In this document: positions 56,211-64,000 of the stretch, piece after piece
How the letters are laid out: every line of letters starts with the position of its first letter
Position numbering within the stretch: the first letter of the stretch is position 1
NCBI GenBank assembly: GCA_900547685.1
Contig: URHS01000006.1
Location: 1-64,000 of the forward strand
Origin: an uncultured Blautia sp.
GTDB taxonomy: Bacteria > Bacillota > Clostridia > Lachnospirales > Lachnospiraceae
DNA length: 64,000 nt
Reading direction: 5' to 3'
Made by a program: the position numbers and the translations under genes
Notes under the pieces: model-generated
What the model was told of the DNA's origin: nothing
What the model saw: the letters and a program-made list of their open reading frames with translations, nothing else
Database searches by the model: none

Positions 56211-56264
56211 TTGTACCAAGTAGTATCTTCAACTATATTGTACCACATAGTAGTCCTTTGTCAA
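56211..56264 (-). promoter_or_regulatory. Promoter and likely PadR operator
   Basis: On the minus strand TTGACA (56259-56264), 16 bp, TACAAT (56237-56242). TGGTACAA occurs twice, at 56238-56245 overlapping the -10 box and at 56211-56218 downstream, 27 bp apart, each within partly symmetric A/T-rich flanks. Such paired sites suit repression by the PadR protein of this operon. Confidence 0.6.
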
Positions 56265-56293
56265 TTCCTTTCTCTGTCAAAAAACGTATTCTT

Positions 56294-56313
56294 TTCATAT
56301 AATACTATATGAA
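56294..56313 (+). promoter_or_regulatory. Perfect palindrome over the -10 region of the ABC importer
   Basis: TTCATATA-ATAC-TATATGAA is a perfect inverted repeat containing TATAAT (56298-56303), 24 bp before the ATPase gene. No good -35 box was found 17 bp upstream, so an activator or repressor may act here. Confidence 0.5.
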
Positions 56314-56336
56314 AAATTCAAGAAAGGAGCTTCACT

Positions 56337-57107
56337 ATGCATTTACCTCTTCTTCAAGTAAAAGATGTAAGTTATACCTACCATACGAAAGCCGGTGAAA
56401 CTCCGGCTCTTTCTCATATATCTTTTTCTGTATTTCCCGGAGAATTTGTGGCAATTGTAGGTCCTTCCGGATGTGGCAAATCCACGTTTTTAGATATGCT
56501 TTGCAATCTTTTGAAACCATCTTCCGGTGAATTACTTTTAAACGGAAGACCCTTAACAAAATCACATACTAATATAGGCTATATGCTGCAAAAAGATCAT
56601 CTGCTGGAATGGCGCAGTATTTACAACAATGTTCTATTAGGCTTGGAAATTCAACATCGCGTAACACCGGAAGCAAAAAAATATGTTGAAAATTTATTAA
56701 AAAATTATGGGTTGGACAAATTCAGGAATTCCAGACCTTCCCAATTATCCGGAGGAATGAGACAAAGAGCAGCTCTTATTCGTACCTTAGCCTTAGAACC
56801 GGATTTACTTCTGTTAGATGAGCCTTTCTCTGCCTTAGATTATCAAACTCGTCTTTCTGTAGGAGATGATATTGGAAGGATTATCCGTAAAGAAAGGAAA
56901 ACTGCTATTCTTGTAACACATGACATTGCAGAAGCTGTAAGTATGGCAGATCGGGTAATCATCTTCAGCAATCGACCGGCTTTTGTCCAAAAAATTATAG
57001 ACATCAAATTTTCTATGACAGAACGCACACCTATGGCATCCAGAAATGCTCCTGAATTTAAAGCCTATTTCAATGAAATCTGGAAGGAGTTGAATGTTCA
57101 TGGCTGA
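56337..57107 (+). CDS. NitT/TauT-type ABC importer ATPase
   Basis: A 256-residue ATPase with Walker A GPSGCGKST, signature LSGGMRQRAAL, Walker B LLLLDEPFSALD and switch region VTHDIAEAV. It matches the nitrate/sulfonate/taurine/thiamine-precursor family. AAGGAG precedes the ATG. It overlaps the permease gene. No substrate-binding protein gene is next to them, so the substrate (sulfonate, thiamine precursor or other) cannot be decided. Confidence 0.92.
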   Translation: MHLPLLQVKDVSYTYHTKAGETPALSHISFSVFPGEFVAIVGPSGCGKSTFLDMLCNLLKPSSGELLLNGRPLTKSHTNIGYMLQKDHLLEWRSIYNNVLLGLEIQHRVTPEAKKYVENLLKNYGLDKFRNSRPSQLSGGMRQRAALIRTLALEPDLLLLDEPFSALDYQTRLSVGDDIGRIIRKERKTAILVTHDIAEAVSMADRVIIFSNRPAFVQKIIDIKFSMTERTPMASRNAPEFKAYFNEIWKELNVHG

Positions 57108-57906
57108 TTTACATTCTGTATCTGCTGACCAAAAACACTATTTAAAAGTTCAAAGACGTAATGTATACCTCATTCAATGTTTCCGTATTCTCTTACTGGT
57201 TCTTTTTCTGGGATTATGGGAAATAACTGCCCGATTGGGTATCTTAGATTCGTTTATCTATTCCAGTCCTTCACAGATTTTGGATACAATGTTTAAAATG
57301 ATTTCAGACGGAAGTCTGATAAAACACATTTCTGTCACACTTACAGAAACTTTAATAAGTTTTATACTGGTTACTTTTCTGGGTATTTTCTGTGCTGTAA
57401 TTCTCTGGATTTTTCCCAGAATTTCCAGTATCTTAGAACCCTATTTAGTGGTGTTAAACAGTTTGCCAAAATCTGCTCTGGCTCCTTTACTTATTGTATG
57501 GCTGGGCAGTAATATGAAAACAATTATTATTGCCGGTATTTCTGTAGCTATTTTTGGTGCTATTTTAAATTTATATACCGGTTTTTGTGAAATTGATCCT
57601 GATAAGCTAAAGTTAATTCAAACTCTGGGGGGCAATAAAAAAGACTCTCTCATCAAAGTTATTCTGCCTGCTTCTGTTCCTTTAATTCTCAGTGTTATGA
57701 AAGTCAACATCGGGCTTTCCTTGATTGGAATTGTAATCGGAGAAATGATTGGCAGTAAGCAGGGACTGGGGTATTTAATTATTTATTCCAGCCAGGTATT
57801 CCAACTCACCACTATGATTATGGCAATTGTTATTCTATGTGTTATTGCTATTCTTTTATATGGTTTTATTTCTCTTCTAGAGAAATATTACTCAAAAAAA
57901 CATTGA
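57094..57906 (+). CDS. NitT/TauT-type ABC importer permease
   Basis: A 270-residue permease with about six helices. The binding-protein-dependent transport EAA loop is visible as KLKLIQTLGGNKKDSLIKVILPASVP (I cite only the EAA-like centre, TLGGNKKDSL). SSPSQILDTM near residue 50 is a usual feature of the family. It starts at ATG 57094 or 57100, both within reach of AAGGAG, and overlaps the ATPase gene by about 14 bp. A strong terminator follows. Confidence 0.9.
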   Translation: MFMADLHSVSADQKHYLKVQRRNVYLIQCFRILLLVLFLGLWEITARLGILDSFIYSSPSQILDTMFKMISDGSLIKHISVTLTETLISFILVTFLGIFCAVILWIFPRISSILEPYLVVLNSLPKSALAPLLIVWLGSNMKTIIIAGISVAIFGAILNLYTGFCEIDPDKLKLIQTLGGNKKDSLIKVILPASVPLILSVMKVNIGLSLIGIVIGEMIGSKQGLGYLIIYSSQVFQLTTMIMAIVILCVIAILLYGFISLLEKYYSKKH

Positions 57907-57909
57907 TAA

Positions 57910-57953
57910 TAGTAAAAGGGAGAAAACTCAAAATAATTTTCTCCCTTTTACTA
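57910..57953. terminator. Bidirectional terminator after the ABC importer
   Basis: TAGTAAAAGGGAGAAAA pairs perfectly over 17 bp with TTTTCTCCCTTTTACTA around a 10-nt loop, between convergent genes. Confidence 0.88.
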
Positions 57954-57981
57954 TTTTAAAATTTCTATTTCTTCAGCTGTT

Positions 57982-58911
57982 TTAAATCTCAATATTATTC
58001 AATTCTTCATCTTTTTCTGTTTCTTCATGCTTATGTCCTACAGTTCCGGCCACTGCGTATAAGTGGAATTTCGGTTCATAATAATATTCTTTTACCAGAG
58101 AAAAATCTTCTATCTGTCCCGTACTCTCTACATGTAAAAGAGGTGCGGTACAATCCATTACATAATCACCAATCTGAATATGTTCTTCATCGTAAGGTTT
58201 GATAGGTAGATCCTGACGAATTAAATCAAGCATCTTTTCTTCAATTTCTGCTAAATTAAAAGACGGTTTCTCTGTATAATTCAGCATAAACCCATGTTTA
58301 ATATCAGAACGGATACATTTTGGTCTCTCAATATCTTTCACACAATACCCAAACAACTCTTCTGCGCTATGTGCCATTTTTCGATAAATTAAGGAATCAA
58401 AAACAACATTTGCAATATTATCCGGCAACGGTCCAAAAAGAGAAGGTCTCGTAACAATCACTTCTTCCCCAATTCCAATAAGCAAATCTGCATTTCTTTT
58501 CAAAACAGGGTATAGAATTTCAAAGTGCTCTACAATCACTCTTTTATTCATTCCTATTACATTGTGCACTGCCTTTGCAATATCTTCCAGAGAAACATAT
58601 TTTCTGGCGCTGCGCACATCTACATGGAATGTTCTCGGTGTATAAAAACCAACATCTTCTGCATTAAGCAAAGGCATATTTAAAATATCAAATTCATCAT
58701 CTGACTCCACTGTTTGAATCCCCGGAAACATTCCTTTAATCAGCATACTCTTACCTGAATCTTTTGCCCCAATAATCCCGATAATCTTATCAAAAGGATT
58801 TAAGTACATCTGGGTAATTTTTCTTCCCAGTTCCATAACTCTGCGGTTTCCACGAGGAGCAAAAAAGAAATTATAAAGATTACATTCATGTCGAACATTA
58901 TTATAAATCAT
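57982..58911 (-). CDS. ATPase with alanyl-tRNA-synthetase-type second additional domain
   Basis: A 309-residue protein with a P-loop GAKDSGKSML at about residues 46-55 and several acidic/histidine-rich strands (VIVEHFEILYPVL, CVKDIERP). The C-terminal half resembles the second additional (editing-related) domain found in alanyl/threonyl-tRNA synthetases and ends in a His/Glu-rich tail (KHEETEKDEE). Clostridial proteins of this kind exist, but no function is established. The ATG at 58911 follows GGAGGG by 6 bp; a start at 58935 is rejected. It is downstream of the fructose PTS regulator gene on the same strand with a 90-bp gap. Confidence 0.7.
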   Translation of the reverse strand: MIYNNVRHECNLYNFFFAPRGNRRVMELGRKITQMYLNPFDKIIGIIGAKDSGKSMLIKGMFPGIQTVESDDEFDILNMPLLNAEDVGFYTPRTFHVDVRSARKYVSLEDIAKAVHNVIGMNKRVIVEHFEILYPVLKRNADLLIGIGEEVIVTRPSLFGPLPDNIANVVFDSLIYRKMAHSAEELFGYCVKDIERPKCIRSDIKHGFMLNYTEKPSFNLAEIEEKMLDLIRQDLPIKPYDEEHIQIGDYVMDCTAPLLHVESTGQIEDFSLVKEYYYEPKFHLYAVAGTVGHKHEETEKDEELNNIEI

Positions 58912-59001
58912 GCGACACCCTCCTTCCAATACCAACTTATTGTTATTGTAACATAAATCAGCAAAGAAAGCTTTATATTATTTTAAAAATCTGCCGATAA
59001 T

Positions 59002-59751
59002 CTATTCTTTTACAACCAAAATATTTCCAAATGCCGTATAGGTTTCATCCGGTTGTTCATTTGTGATTATTTTTGCTTTATGCATCTCCCCAAAACTAAC
59101 CGGTCCGGTTTTATGAAACTTGCTGCCATCGCACAAAATATAGGGTTTCTGACTGTGCTCCATGGCACATTCCTTAATCATAGCCTCATTAATATCCGGT
59201 GTCGTAAAACCCGAAATAAGATTGACTCCATTTGTTCCTAAAAAACTCTTTGTAAAATGATATTTTTTTAAATTTACATAGGCTTCATTTCCTACAATTG
59301 CTTCTGTGGCAGCTTTTAGCTCTCCGCCTATTAAAGTAACACGGAATCCGTTTTCAGCCAACTGCAGCGCATGGGAAACTGCATTTGTAACAAAAGAAGC
59401 TGAATGTTGTGTTATATAAGGAATCATATATCCTGTTGTGGTTCCTGCGTCTAAATAAATAAAATCTTCCGGTTCAATCAAAGAAGCCGCGTATCTGGCA
59501 ATTTTAATCTTTTCTTCTCTGTTCTGGTCCATACGAAGGGCAACTTCTTCCTCCTTCATATTAAGTCTGGTCTCTGCCTGAACAGCCCCTCCAAAGACTT
59601 TTACCAATGCACCTTTTTTATGAAGCACATTTAAATCACGCCGGATTGTGGACTCGGATGCCTGAAATTTTTCCTTCAATTCTTGTACTGTAACGCTCCC
59701 TTTTTGCTCCAGCAGATTCAAGATTTCTTCCTGTCGTTTTTCTGTCAGCAC
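59002..59751 (-). CDS. DeoR-family regulator of the fructose PTS operon
   Basis: A 249-residue regulator. The N-terminal winged helix (KRQEEILNLLEQKGSVTVQELKEKFQASESTIRRDLNVL) carries the DeoR signature; here I note only TVQELKEKF and STIRRDL. The C-terminal DeoRC sugar-phosphate-sensing domain has DAGTTTGYMIPYI, GGELKAATEAIVG and DGSKFHKTGPVSF. In related operons such a protein senses fructose-1-phosphate. It starts at GTG 59751 with GGGAGT 9 bp upstream. It is at the 3' end of the operon instead of the usual first position. Confidence 0.9.
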   Translation of the reverse strand: MLTEKRQEEILNLLEQKGSVTVQELKEKFQASESTIRRDLNVLHKKGALVKVFGGAVQAETRLNMKEEEVALRMDQNREEKIKIARYAASLIEPEDFIYLDAGTTTGYMIPYITQHSASFVTNAVSHALQLAENGFRVTLIGGELKAATEAIVGNEAYVNLKKYHFTKSFLGTNGVNLISGFTTPDINEAMIKECAMEHSQKPYILCDGSKFHKTGPVSFGEMHKAKIITNEQPDETYTAFGNILVVKE

Positions 59752-59833
59752 GGTTTACTCACTCCCTTCCTCTGCCTCGGATGCAGAAAGTTTTCTTTTA
59801 TTGTACACAATATCCCCAATTCCTACAACTATC

Positions 59834-61492
59834 TTACAGCCATTTTTTCAATAATTCCTCTTTTTCTTCTGCCATATTACTCTCACGGACAATTTTTCTG
59901 ATTGGCAAAATTCGTCCCGAAGATACTGACAATTCATCCACACCCATTGCGAGAAATAATTTCGTCAATTCTGTATCTGCTCCCAACTCTCCGCATATAC
60001 CGCACCAGATGTTTTCTTTATGTGCATTTTGTACGGTCTGATAAATCATCCGCAGGACAGCTTTGTGATGTGCATCATAAAAGCTATCCAGTTCTTCGTT
60101 TTGACGGTCAATAGCCAAAAGATACTGCGTAAGATCATTGGTACCGATGCTGAAGAAGTCCACTTCTTTTGCCAGAAGATCACTGATAACTGCTGCTGCA
60201 GGTGTTTCAATCATAATTCCCTGTTCCAGTTCTCCGTAAGCCAGATTTTCCTGCTCCAGTTCTTTTTTAACTTCTGCCACAATCTCTTTAATCTTTTGTA
60301 CTTCCTGTACAGAAGTAATCATAGGATACATCACCGCAAGTTTCCCGTAGACACTGGCACGAAATAGTGCTCGAAGCTGTGTCTTGAAAATTTCCGGTCT
60401 TGTAAGACAAATACGGATAGCCCGAAGTCCCATGGCAGGATTTTCCTCTTTTGCCAGTTGAAAATAATCAGCCTGCTTGTCTGCCCCGATATCCAGAGTA
60501 CGAATGATTACTCTTTTTCCTGCCATGGTCTCTGCCACAGTTTTGTACACTTTAAACTGTTCTTCTTCCGTTGGGTAAGTATCACTTTCCAAATACAGGA
60601 ATTCACTTCTGAACAATCCAATTCCTTCCCCATCATTCTGCATTACCATAGCAAGATCTTTGCTGTTTCCAATGTTGGCATAAGTCAATACTTTCTGTCC
60701 ATCCAAAGTGATACTCTCTTTTCCCTTTAAAGTCAAAAGCAGTTCCTTTTTTTCTTTTTCTTCTGCCTGTTTCTTTCTCAGCTCCTGCAAAGTATCTTCA
60801 TCCGGCTCTACATACATTTTTCCAAGACTTCCGTCCACTGCACCGAATTTTCCGTCTATGGCATCCGCCAAAGACAGCTCTGTACCCACTAATGCCGGAA
60901 TACTCATAGTCCTGGCAAGAATTGCTGTATGTGAATTTAAGGAGCCATGTATGGTTACAAAAGACAGAATTTTTTCCTTGTCAAGCTGAACTGTCTCACT
61001 AGGAGCCAAATCATCTGCCACCAAAATTACAGGTTCGTCTGTCATCACATTGGCTTTCTCTGTACCGTTCAATATCGTGAGTACCCTTTCTGAAATATCT
61101 TTTACATCTGCACTTCTCTCCCGCATATAATCATCTTCCATTGCCGCAAACATTGCAGCAAAATTATCACTGGTAGTTCCTACGGCATATTCTGCATTGA
61201 CTTCCTGTGTTCTGATAATGTTTTCAATAGACTCCTCATAATCTCCGTCATTGAGCATCATCTGGTGAATCTCAAAAATTGCAGCATTGGCTTCTCCCAC
61301 TTCTTTTACAGCTTTTTCATACAATTCCTCAAGCTGACAGATAGCCTTATCCTTCGCTTCCTGAAAACGCTGAATTTCTCTCTCTACATCTGAAATTTTA
61401 CTGCGAACAACCTGCTGCTGTTCTTTTTTATATACACGAATTCTGCCGATTGCCACACCGCCGAATACACTTTTTCCCTGATATACCTTCAT
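59834..61492 (-). CDS. ptsI: PTS enzyme I
   Basis: A 552-residue phosphoenolpyruvate-protein phosphotransferase. The phosphorylated histidine is H188 in GSLNSHTAILAR. The N-terminal HPr-binding helical domain, the linker and the PEP-binding barrel (LRAIRICLTRPEIF, MIETPAA, FSIGTNDLTQYLLA) are complete. It transfers phosphate from PEP to HPr. AGGAGG precedes the ATG. It is separated from the HPr gene by a terminator-like hairpin. Being inside the fructose cluster, it may be the fructose-dedicated or the only enzyme I. Confidence 0.97.
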   Translation of the reverse strand: MKVYQGKSVFGGVAIGRIRVYKKEQQQVVRSKISDVEREIQRFQEAKDKAICQLEELYEKAVKEVGEANAAIFEIHQMMLNDGDYEESIENIIRTQEVNAEYAVGTTSDNFAAMFAAMEDDYMRERSADVKDISERVLTILNGTEKANVMTDEPVILVADDLAPSETVQLDKEKILSFVTIHGSLNSHTAILARTMSIPALVGTELSLADAIDGKFGAVDGSLGKMYVEPDEDTLQELRKKQAEEKEKKELLLTLKGKESITLDGQKVLTYANIGNSKDLAMVMQNDGEGIGLFRSEFLYLESDTYPTEEEQFKVYKTVAETMAGKRVIIRTLDIGADKQADYFQLAKEENPAMGLRAIRICLTRPEIFKTQLRALFRASVYGKLAVMYPMITSVQEVQKIKEIVAEVKKELEQENLAYGELEQGIMIETPAAAVISDLLAKEVDFFSIGTNDLTQYLLAIDRQNEELDSFYDAHHKAVLRMIYQTVQNAHKENIWCGICGELGADTELTKLFLAMGVDELSVSSGRILPIRKIVRESNMAEEKEELLKKWL

Positions 61493-61515
61493 ATTTTTTT
61501 CCTCCTGCCAAGATA

Positions 61516-61558
61516 TAAAAAAGGACTATGTACGAAATTTTTTCTTTGCACATAGCCC
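61516..61558 (-). terminator. Terminator/attenuator between HPr and ptsI genes
   Basis: On the minus strand GGGCTATGTGC pairs over 11 bp (two G-U) with GTACATAGTCC and is followed by TTTTTT, inside the operon. Partial termination would make HPr more abundant than enzyme I. Confidence 0.8.
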
Positions 61559-61576
61559 CTGGTTCATCCTATAAAA

Positions 61577-61834
61577 CTATAAATTTTCTTTTAAAAATGC
61601 CTCCAGTGCTGCTGCAGCGGTTTCTTCATCTGCACCTTCTACCTGAATTTCAATCTCTTCTCCCTGTTTTACACCAAGTCCCATAAGTCCGAAAATTTTC
61701 TTTGCATCGGCTGCTTTTCCGTTTTTCAAAACTTTTACTGTAGATGTAAAATCTTTTGCTGCCTTTACAAATTCTCCTGCCGGGCGTGCGTGGATTCCTT
61801 CCTTATCCTGAATGACGTAATGAAATGTTTTCAT
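61577..61834 (-). CDS. HPr-like phosphocarrier lacking Ser46
   Basis: An 85-residue HPr. The active histidine H15 is present in GIHARPAG. The usual regulatory serine (KSIMG) is replaced: the segment reads AKKIFGLMGLG, so residue 46 is lysine. It can therefore pass phosphate from enzyme I to the fructose IIA domain, but should not be phosphorylated by HPr kinase, nor act with CcpA through Ser46. AGGAGG precedes the ATG at 61834. The frame extended to 62002 lies within fruA and is rejected. Confidence 0.93.
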   Translation of the reverse strand: MKTFHYVIQDKEGIHARPAGEFVKAAKDFTSTVKVLKNGKAADAKKIFGLMGLGVKQGEEIEIQVEGADEETAAAALEAFLKENL

Positions 61835-61860
61835 AATTTTTTCCTCCTTATATAAGCATT

Positions 61861-63777
61861 TTATTCTGTTACTTTTTTCTTTAAAATTCCAAGAAGCAAA
61901 GCTCCTACTACTGTTCCGATTATAAGAGATACCAAATACATCAAGGCATGCTCTACCACAGGGAATACGAAGATTCCACCATGGGGTGCCATCAAGGTAC
62001 ATCCAAAAGCCATGGACAATGCCCCTGCTGTTGCTGCTCCTGCCACACAGGATGGCAGTACACGAAGAGGATCAGATGCTGCAAAAGGAATAGCTCCTTC
62101 TGTAATAAATGCAAGACCCATAATAAAGTTTACAGGACCTGATTCTCTTTCTTCCTTGGTAAATTTATTCTTAAACAAAAGGGTTGCTAATGCGATTGCA
62201 CAGGGCGGAACCATACCACCAATCATAACAGCCGCCATAATATCATAATTACCGGCAGCAATGGATGCTGTTCCGAAAACATAAGCTGCTTTATTAAATG
62301 GGCCTCCCATATCAACGGACATCATTCCCGCAACAATTATACCTAATATTATTTTACTGGAGCCTCCCATATTGGTCAACGCTGTATTTAAAGCTGTGTT
62401 TAAGGCACCAATCGGCGGCTCAATAACAAAATTCATAATCAGTCCCATCAGCAGAATTCCCACAAAAGGATATAGCAATACAGGAGCTATTTTTTCAATA
62501 GCCTTTGGAAGTCTGTCAAATACTTTTCTTAAAAACTGAATCAAATATCCGGCCAAAAAGCCAGCCACCAAAGCTCCCAGAAAACCTGATTTTCCATTTG
62601 CCGCAATCATTCCACCTACAAAACCAAGAGCCAGCCCCGGTCTGTCGCCAATACTCATGGCAATAAATCCTGCTAAGATTGGAAGCATAAATCCAAATGC
62701 CACATCACCGATTCCTTTTAAGGTAGCAGCAATCGGAGTGATAGTACCAAAGTTTGCTCTGGCTTCTGCGGACAGTGAATTCATATCCACAGACAGACCA
62801 TCAATCAAAAAAGCAAGGGCAATGAGAATTCCACCTCCTACAACAAACGGAAGCATATGAGATACTCCGTTCATAAGCTGCATGTATACTCTGTGCCCTG
62901 CCCCTCCTGATGGCTTTTCAGAAGAAGCTTCCTTAGGATTCCCTGCCTGATAAACAGGTGCATCTCCTTTCATAGCACGTTCAATCAGCTGTTCTGCCTT
63001 ACTGATCCCATCCGATACCTGACATTCAATCAGCTTTTTCCCATGAAAGCGCTCCATAGGAACTTTCGCATCTGCTGCTACAATGATACAGTCTGCATCC
63101 TGAATTTCCTCATCGGTAAGCACATTTTTAGCACCGCCGGAGCCTCTTGTTTCTACTTTAATAAAACAGTCTTTTGCTCTGGCTGCCTTTTCCAGGCCTT
63201 CTGCTGCCATATACGTATGGGCAATACCTGTGGGACAAGAAGTGACTGCCAATATCTTACAAGCTTTTTCTTCGGCAGATACTTCATTTTGTGCTGCTAA
63301 CTGCTGGTTTAAATCTGGTTTTTCATCATCAGCATCATCTACTACCTGCAGAAATTCTTCCACACTTTTTGCCTGTTTCAGTTTTTCTACAAAGGTTTCA
63401 TCCATCATAAGTACAGAAAGTTTACTTAATACATCAATGTGAATATTATCTTCTGTATTAGGTGCTGCAATCAGAAAAATCAAATGAACCGGTTCTCCAT
63501 CCAGTGAGTCAAAATCCACACCGTCTTTCACCACCATAGCAGCCAGACCGGGTTTTATAACTGCATCACATTTTCCATGAGGAATGGCAATTCCTTCTCC
63601 GATTCCCGTGGTACTTTCTTCTTCTCTTAAATATACCTGCTTCCGGTATGCTTCTTCATCACGAATTTTACCACTTTTAACCATCAATGCAACTGCCTGG
63701 TCCAAAGCTTCCTGTTTCGAAGCAGGGGATGCATCCAATGAAATACTTCTTTTGTCCAGTAAATCTGTTATTCGCAT
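61861..63777 (-). CDS. fruA: Fructose PTS transporter, EIIABC
   Basis: A 638-residue fused permease: IIA domain with H67 in IAIPHGKCDAV, IIB domain with C181 in AVTSCPTGIAHT, and a IIC domain of about nine membrane helices from residue about 290. It imports fructose and phosphorylates it to fructose-1-phosphate, the substrate of the FruK encoded upstream. GGGAG precedes the ATG. The domain order IIA-IIB-IIC is the firmicute type. The HPr gene follows 26 bp downstream. Confidence 0.96.
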   Translation of the reverse strand: MRITDLLDKRSISLDASPASKQEALDQAVALMVKSGKIRDEEAYRKQVYLREEESTTGIGEGIAIPHGKCDAVIKPGLAAMVVKDGVDFDSLDGEPVHLIFLIAAPNTEDNIHIDVLSKLSVLMMDETFVEKLKQAKSVEEFLQVVDDADDEKPDLNQQLAAQNEVSAEEKACKILAVTSCPTGIAHTYMAAEGLEKAARAKDCFIKVETRGSGGAKNVLTDEEIQDADCIIVAADAKVPMERFHGKKLIECQVSDGISKAEQLIERAMKGDAPVYQAGNPKEASSEKPSGGAGHRVYMQLMNGVSHMLPFVVGGGILIALAFLIDGLSVDMNSLSAEARANFGTITPIAATLKGIGDVAFGFMLPILAGFIAMSIGDRPGLALGFVGGMIAANGKSGFLGALVAGFLAGYLIQFLRKVFDRLPKAIEKIAPVLLYPFVGILLMGLIMNFVIEPPIGALNTALNTALTNMGGSSKIILGIIVAGMMSVDMGGPFNKAAYVFGTASIAAGNYDIMAAVMIGGMVPPCAIALATLLFKNKFTKEERESGPVNFIMGLAFITEGAIPFAASDPLRVLPSCVAGAATAGALSMAFGCTLMAPHGGIFVFPVVEHALMYLVSLIIGTVVGALLLGILKKKVTE

Positions 63778-63796
63778 AGATCTTCTCCCTCTTTCT

Positions 63797-64000
63797 TTAT
63801 TTTTCTAATTGTGCATAAACTTCCTGAATCTCTTCTCTGGTAGCCAGCAACTGGGAAAATGCACTGGCACTTCCTGCTGCAACGCCCATACGAAATGCAT
63901 GAGAATAGGATTCTCTATCCAACCATCCGGCAATAAATCCTGCAACCATAGAATCCCCTGCTCCCACAGCATTCACCAATATTCCTTTTGGTGCAGGCAG
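63797..64000 (-). CDS. fruK: 1-phosphofructokinase, C-terminal part (runs off the right edge)
   Basis: The last 67 codons of a PfkB-family sugar kinase: the NAVGAGDSMVAGFIAG motif holds the catalytic aspartate and anion hole, followed by GMGVAAGSAS-like helices (RMGVAAGSASAFSQ). It phosphorylates fructose-1-phosphate to fructose-1,6-bisphosphate. The position 20 bp upstream of fruA supports fruK over other PfkB members. The 5' part and any regulator or promoter are outside the window. Confidence 0.88.
   Translation of the reverse strand: MPAPKGILVNAVGAGDSMVAGFIAGWLDRESYSHAFRMGVAAGSASAFSQLLATREEIQEVYAQLEK

Overview
The window looks like chromosome from a low-GC, spore-forming Clostridia, most likely a gut Lachnospiraceae. 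The reasons are the A/T-rich third positions and strong AGGAGG ribosome sites, clostridial gene neighbourhoods (dnaG-rpoD-trmK-nif3; pyrH-frr-uppS-cdsA-dxr-rseP), a SleC-type spore cortex-lytic gene, and class-A-like RNase P RNA. The genus cannot be fixed from sequence reading alone. Most genes are on the minus strand.

Layout. 1-8.5 kb: the 5' part of rnpB, a TGS/SAD-type nucleoside kinase, then an information-processing operon (dgt, dnaG, rpoD, trmK, nif3-like) and endonuclease IV. 8.6-12.4 kb: a tRNA-Leu with the unusual anticodon AAG, guanine deaminase, a second amidohydrolase and glycerol kinase. 12.6-27.9 kb: the spore cortex-lytic gene sleC, split by a 13.9-kb insertion. 27.9-33.4 kb: the pyrH-to-rseP operon. 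33.4-38.1 kb: a sodium symporter, a nucleoid-associated protein and an ABC exporter. 38.3-49.8 kb: carB, a lipoprotein, a split LysO lysine exporter, two HAD phosphatases, a lone NuoE-like protein, a FliB-like gene cluster and topB. 49.9-58.9 kb: asd, argH, ldhA-queH, PadR-linked membrane proteins, a NitT/TauT-type ABC importer and an orphan ATPase with an alanyl-tRNA-synthetase-like domain. 59-64 kb: a fructose PTS operon (fruK, fruA, a dedicated HPr, ptsI, DeoR regulator).

The most interesting object is the element at 13342-27270. It carries an intact large serine recombinase at its right end and is bounded by a 7-bp direct repeat (GGTACCG). Joining the two flanks across one copy of that repeat restores a 421-codon SleC reading frame exactly. 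Joining the two element ends produces an imperfect palindrome of about 56 bp centred on a GT dinucleotide inside the repeat, which is the architecture of a serine-integrase attP site. The insertion is therefore a candidate skin-like intervening element in a germination gene, which may be excised in the mother cell or may simply have disabled germination.

The cargo is not phage-like. It is an operon for a PP2C phosphatase, a membrane Ser/Thr kinase, two small membrane proteins (one with a doubled Thr-containing motif), and a 2310-residue multi-Ig membrane-anchored surface protein. It is flanked by truncated FHA, kinase and unidentified-gene remnants, so the element has been rearranged.

All calls rest on reading the sequence. 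No database search, alignment or folding program was run.
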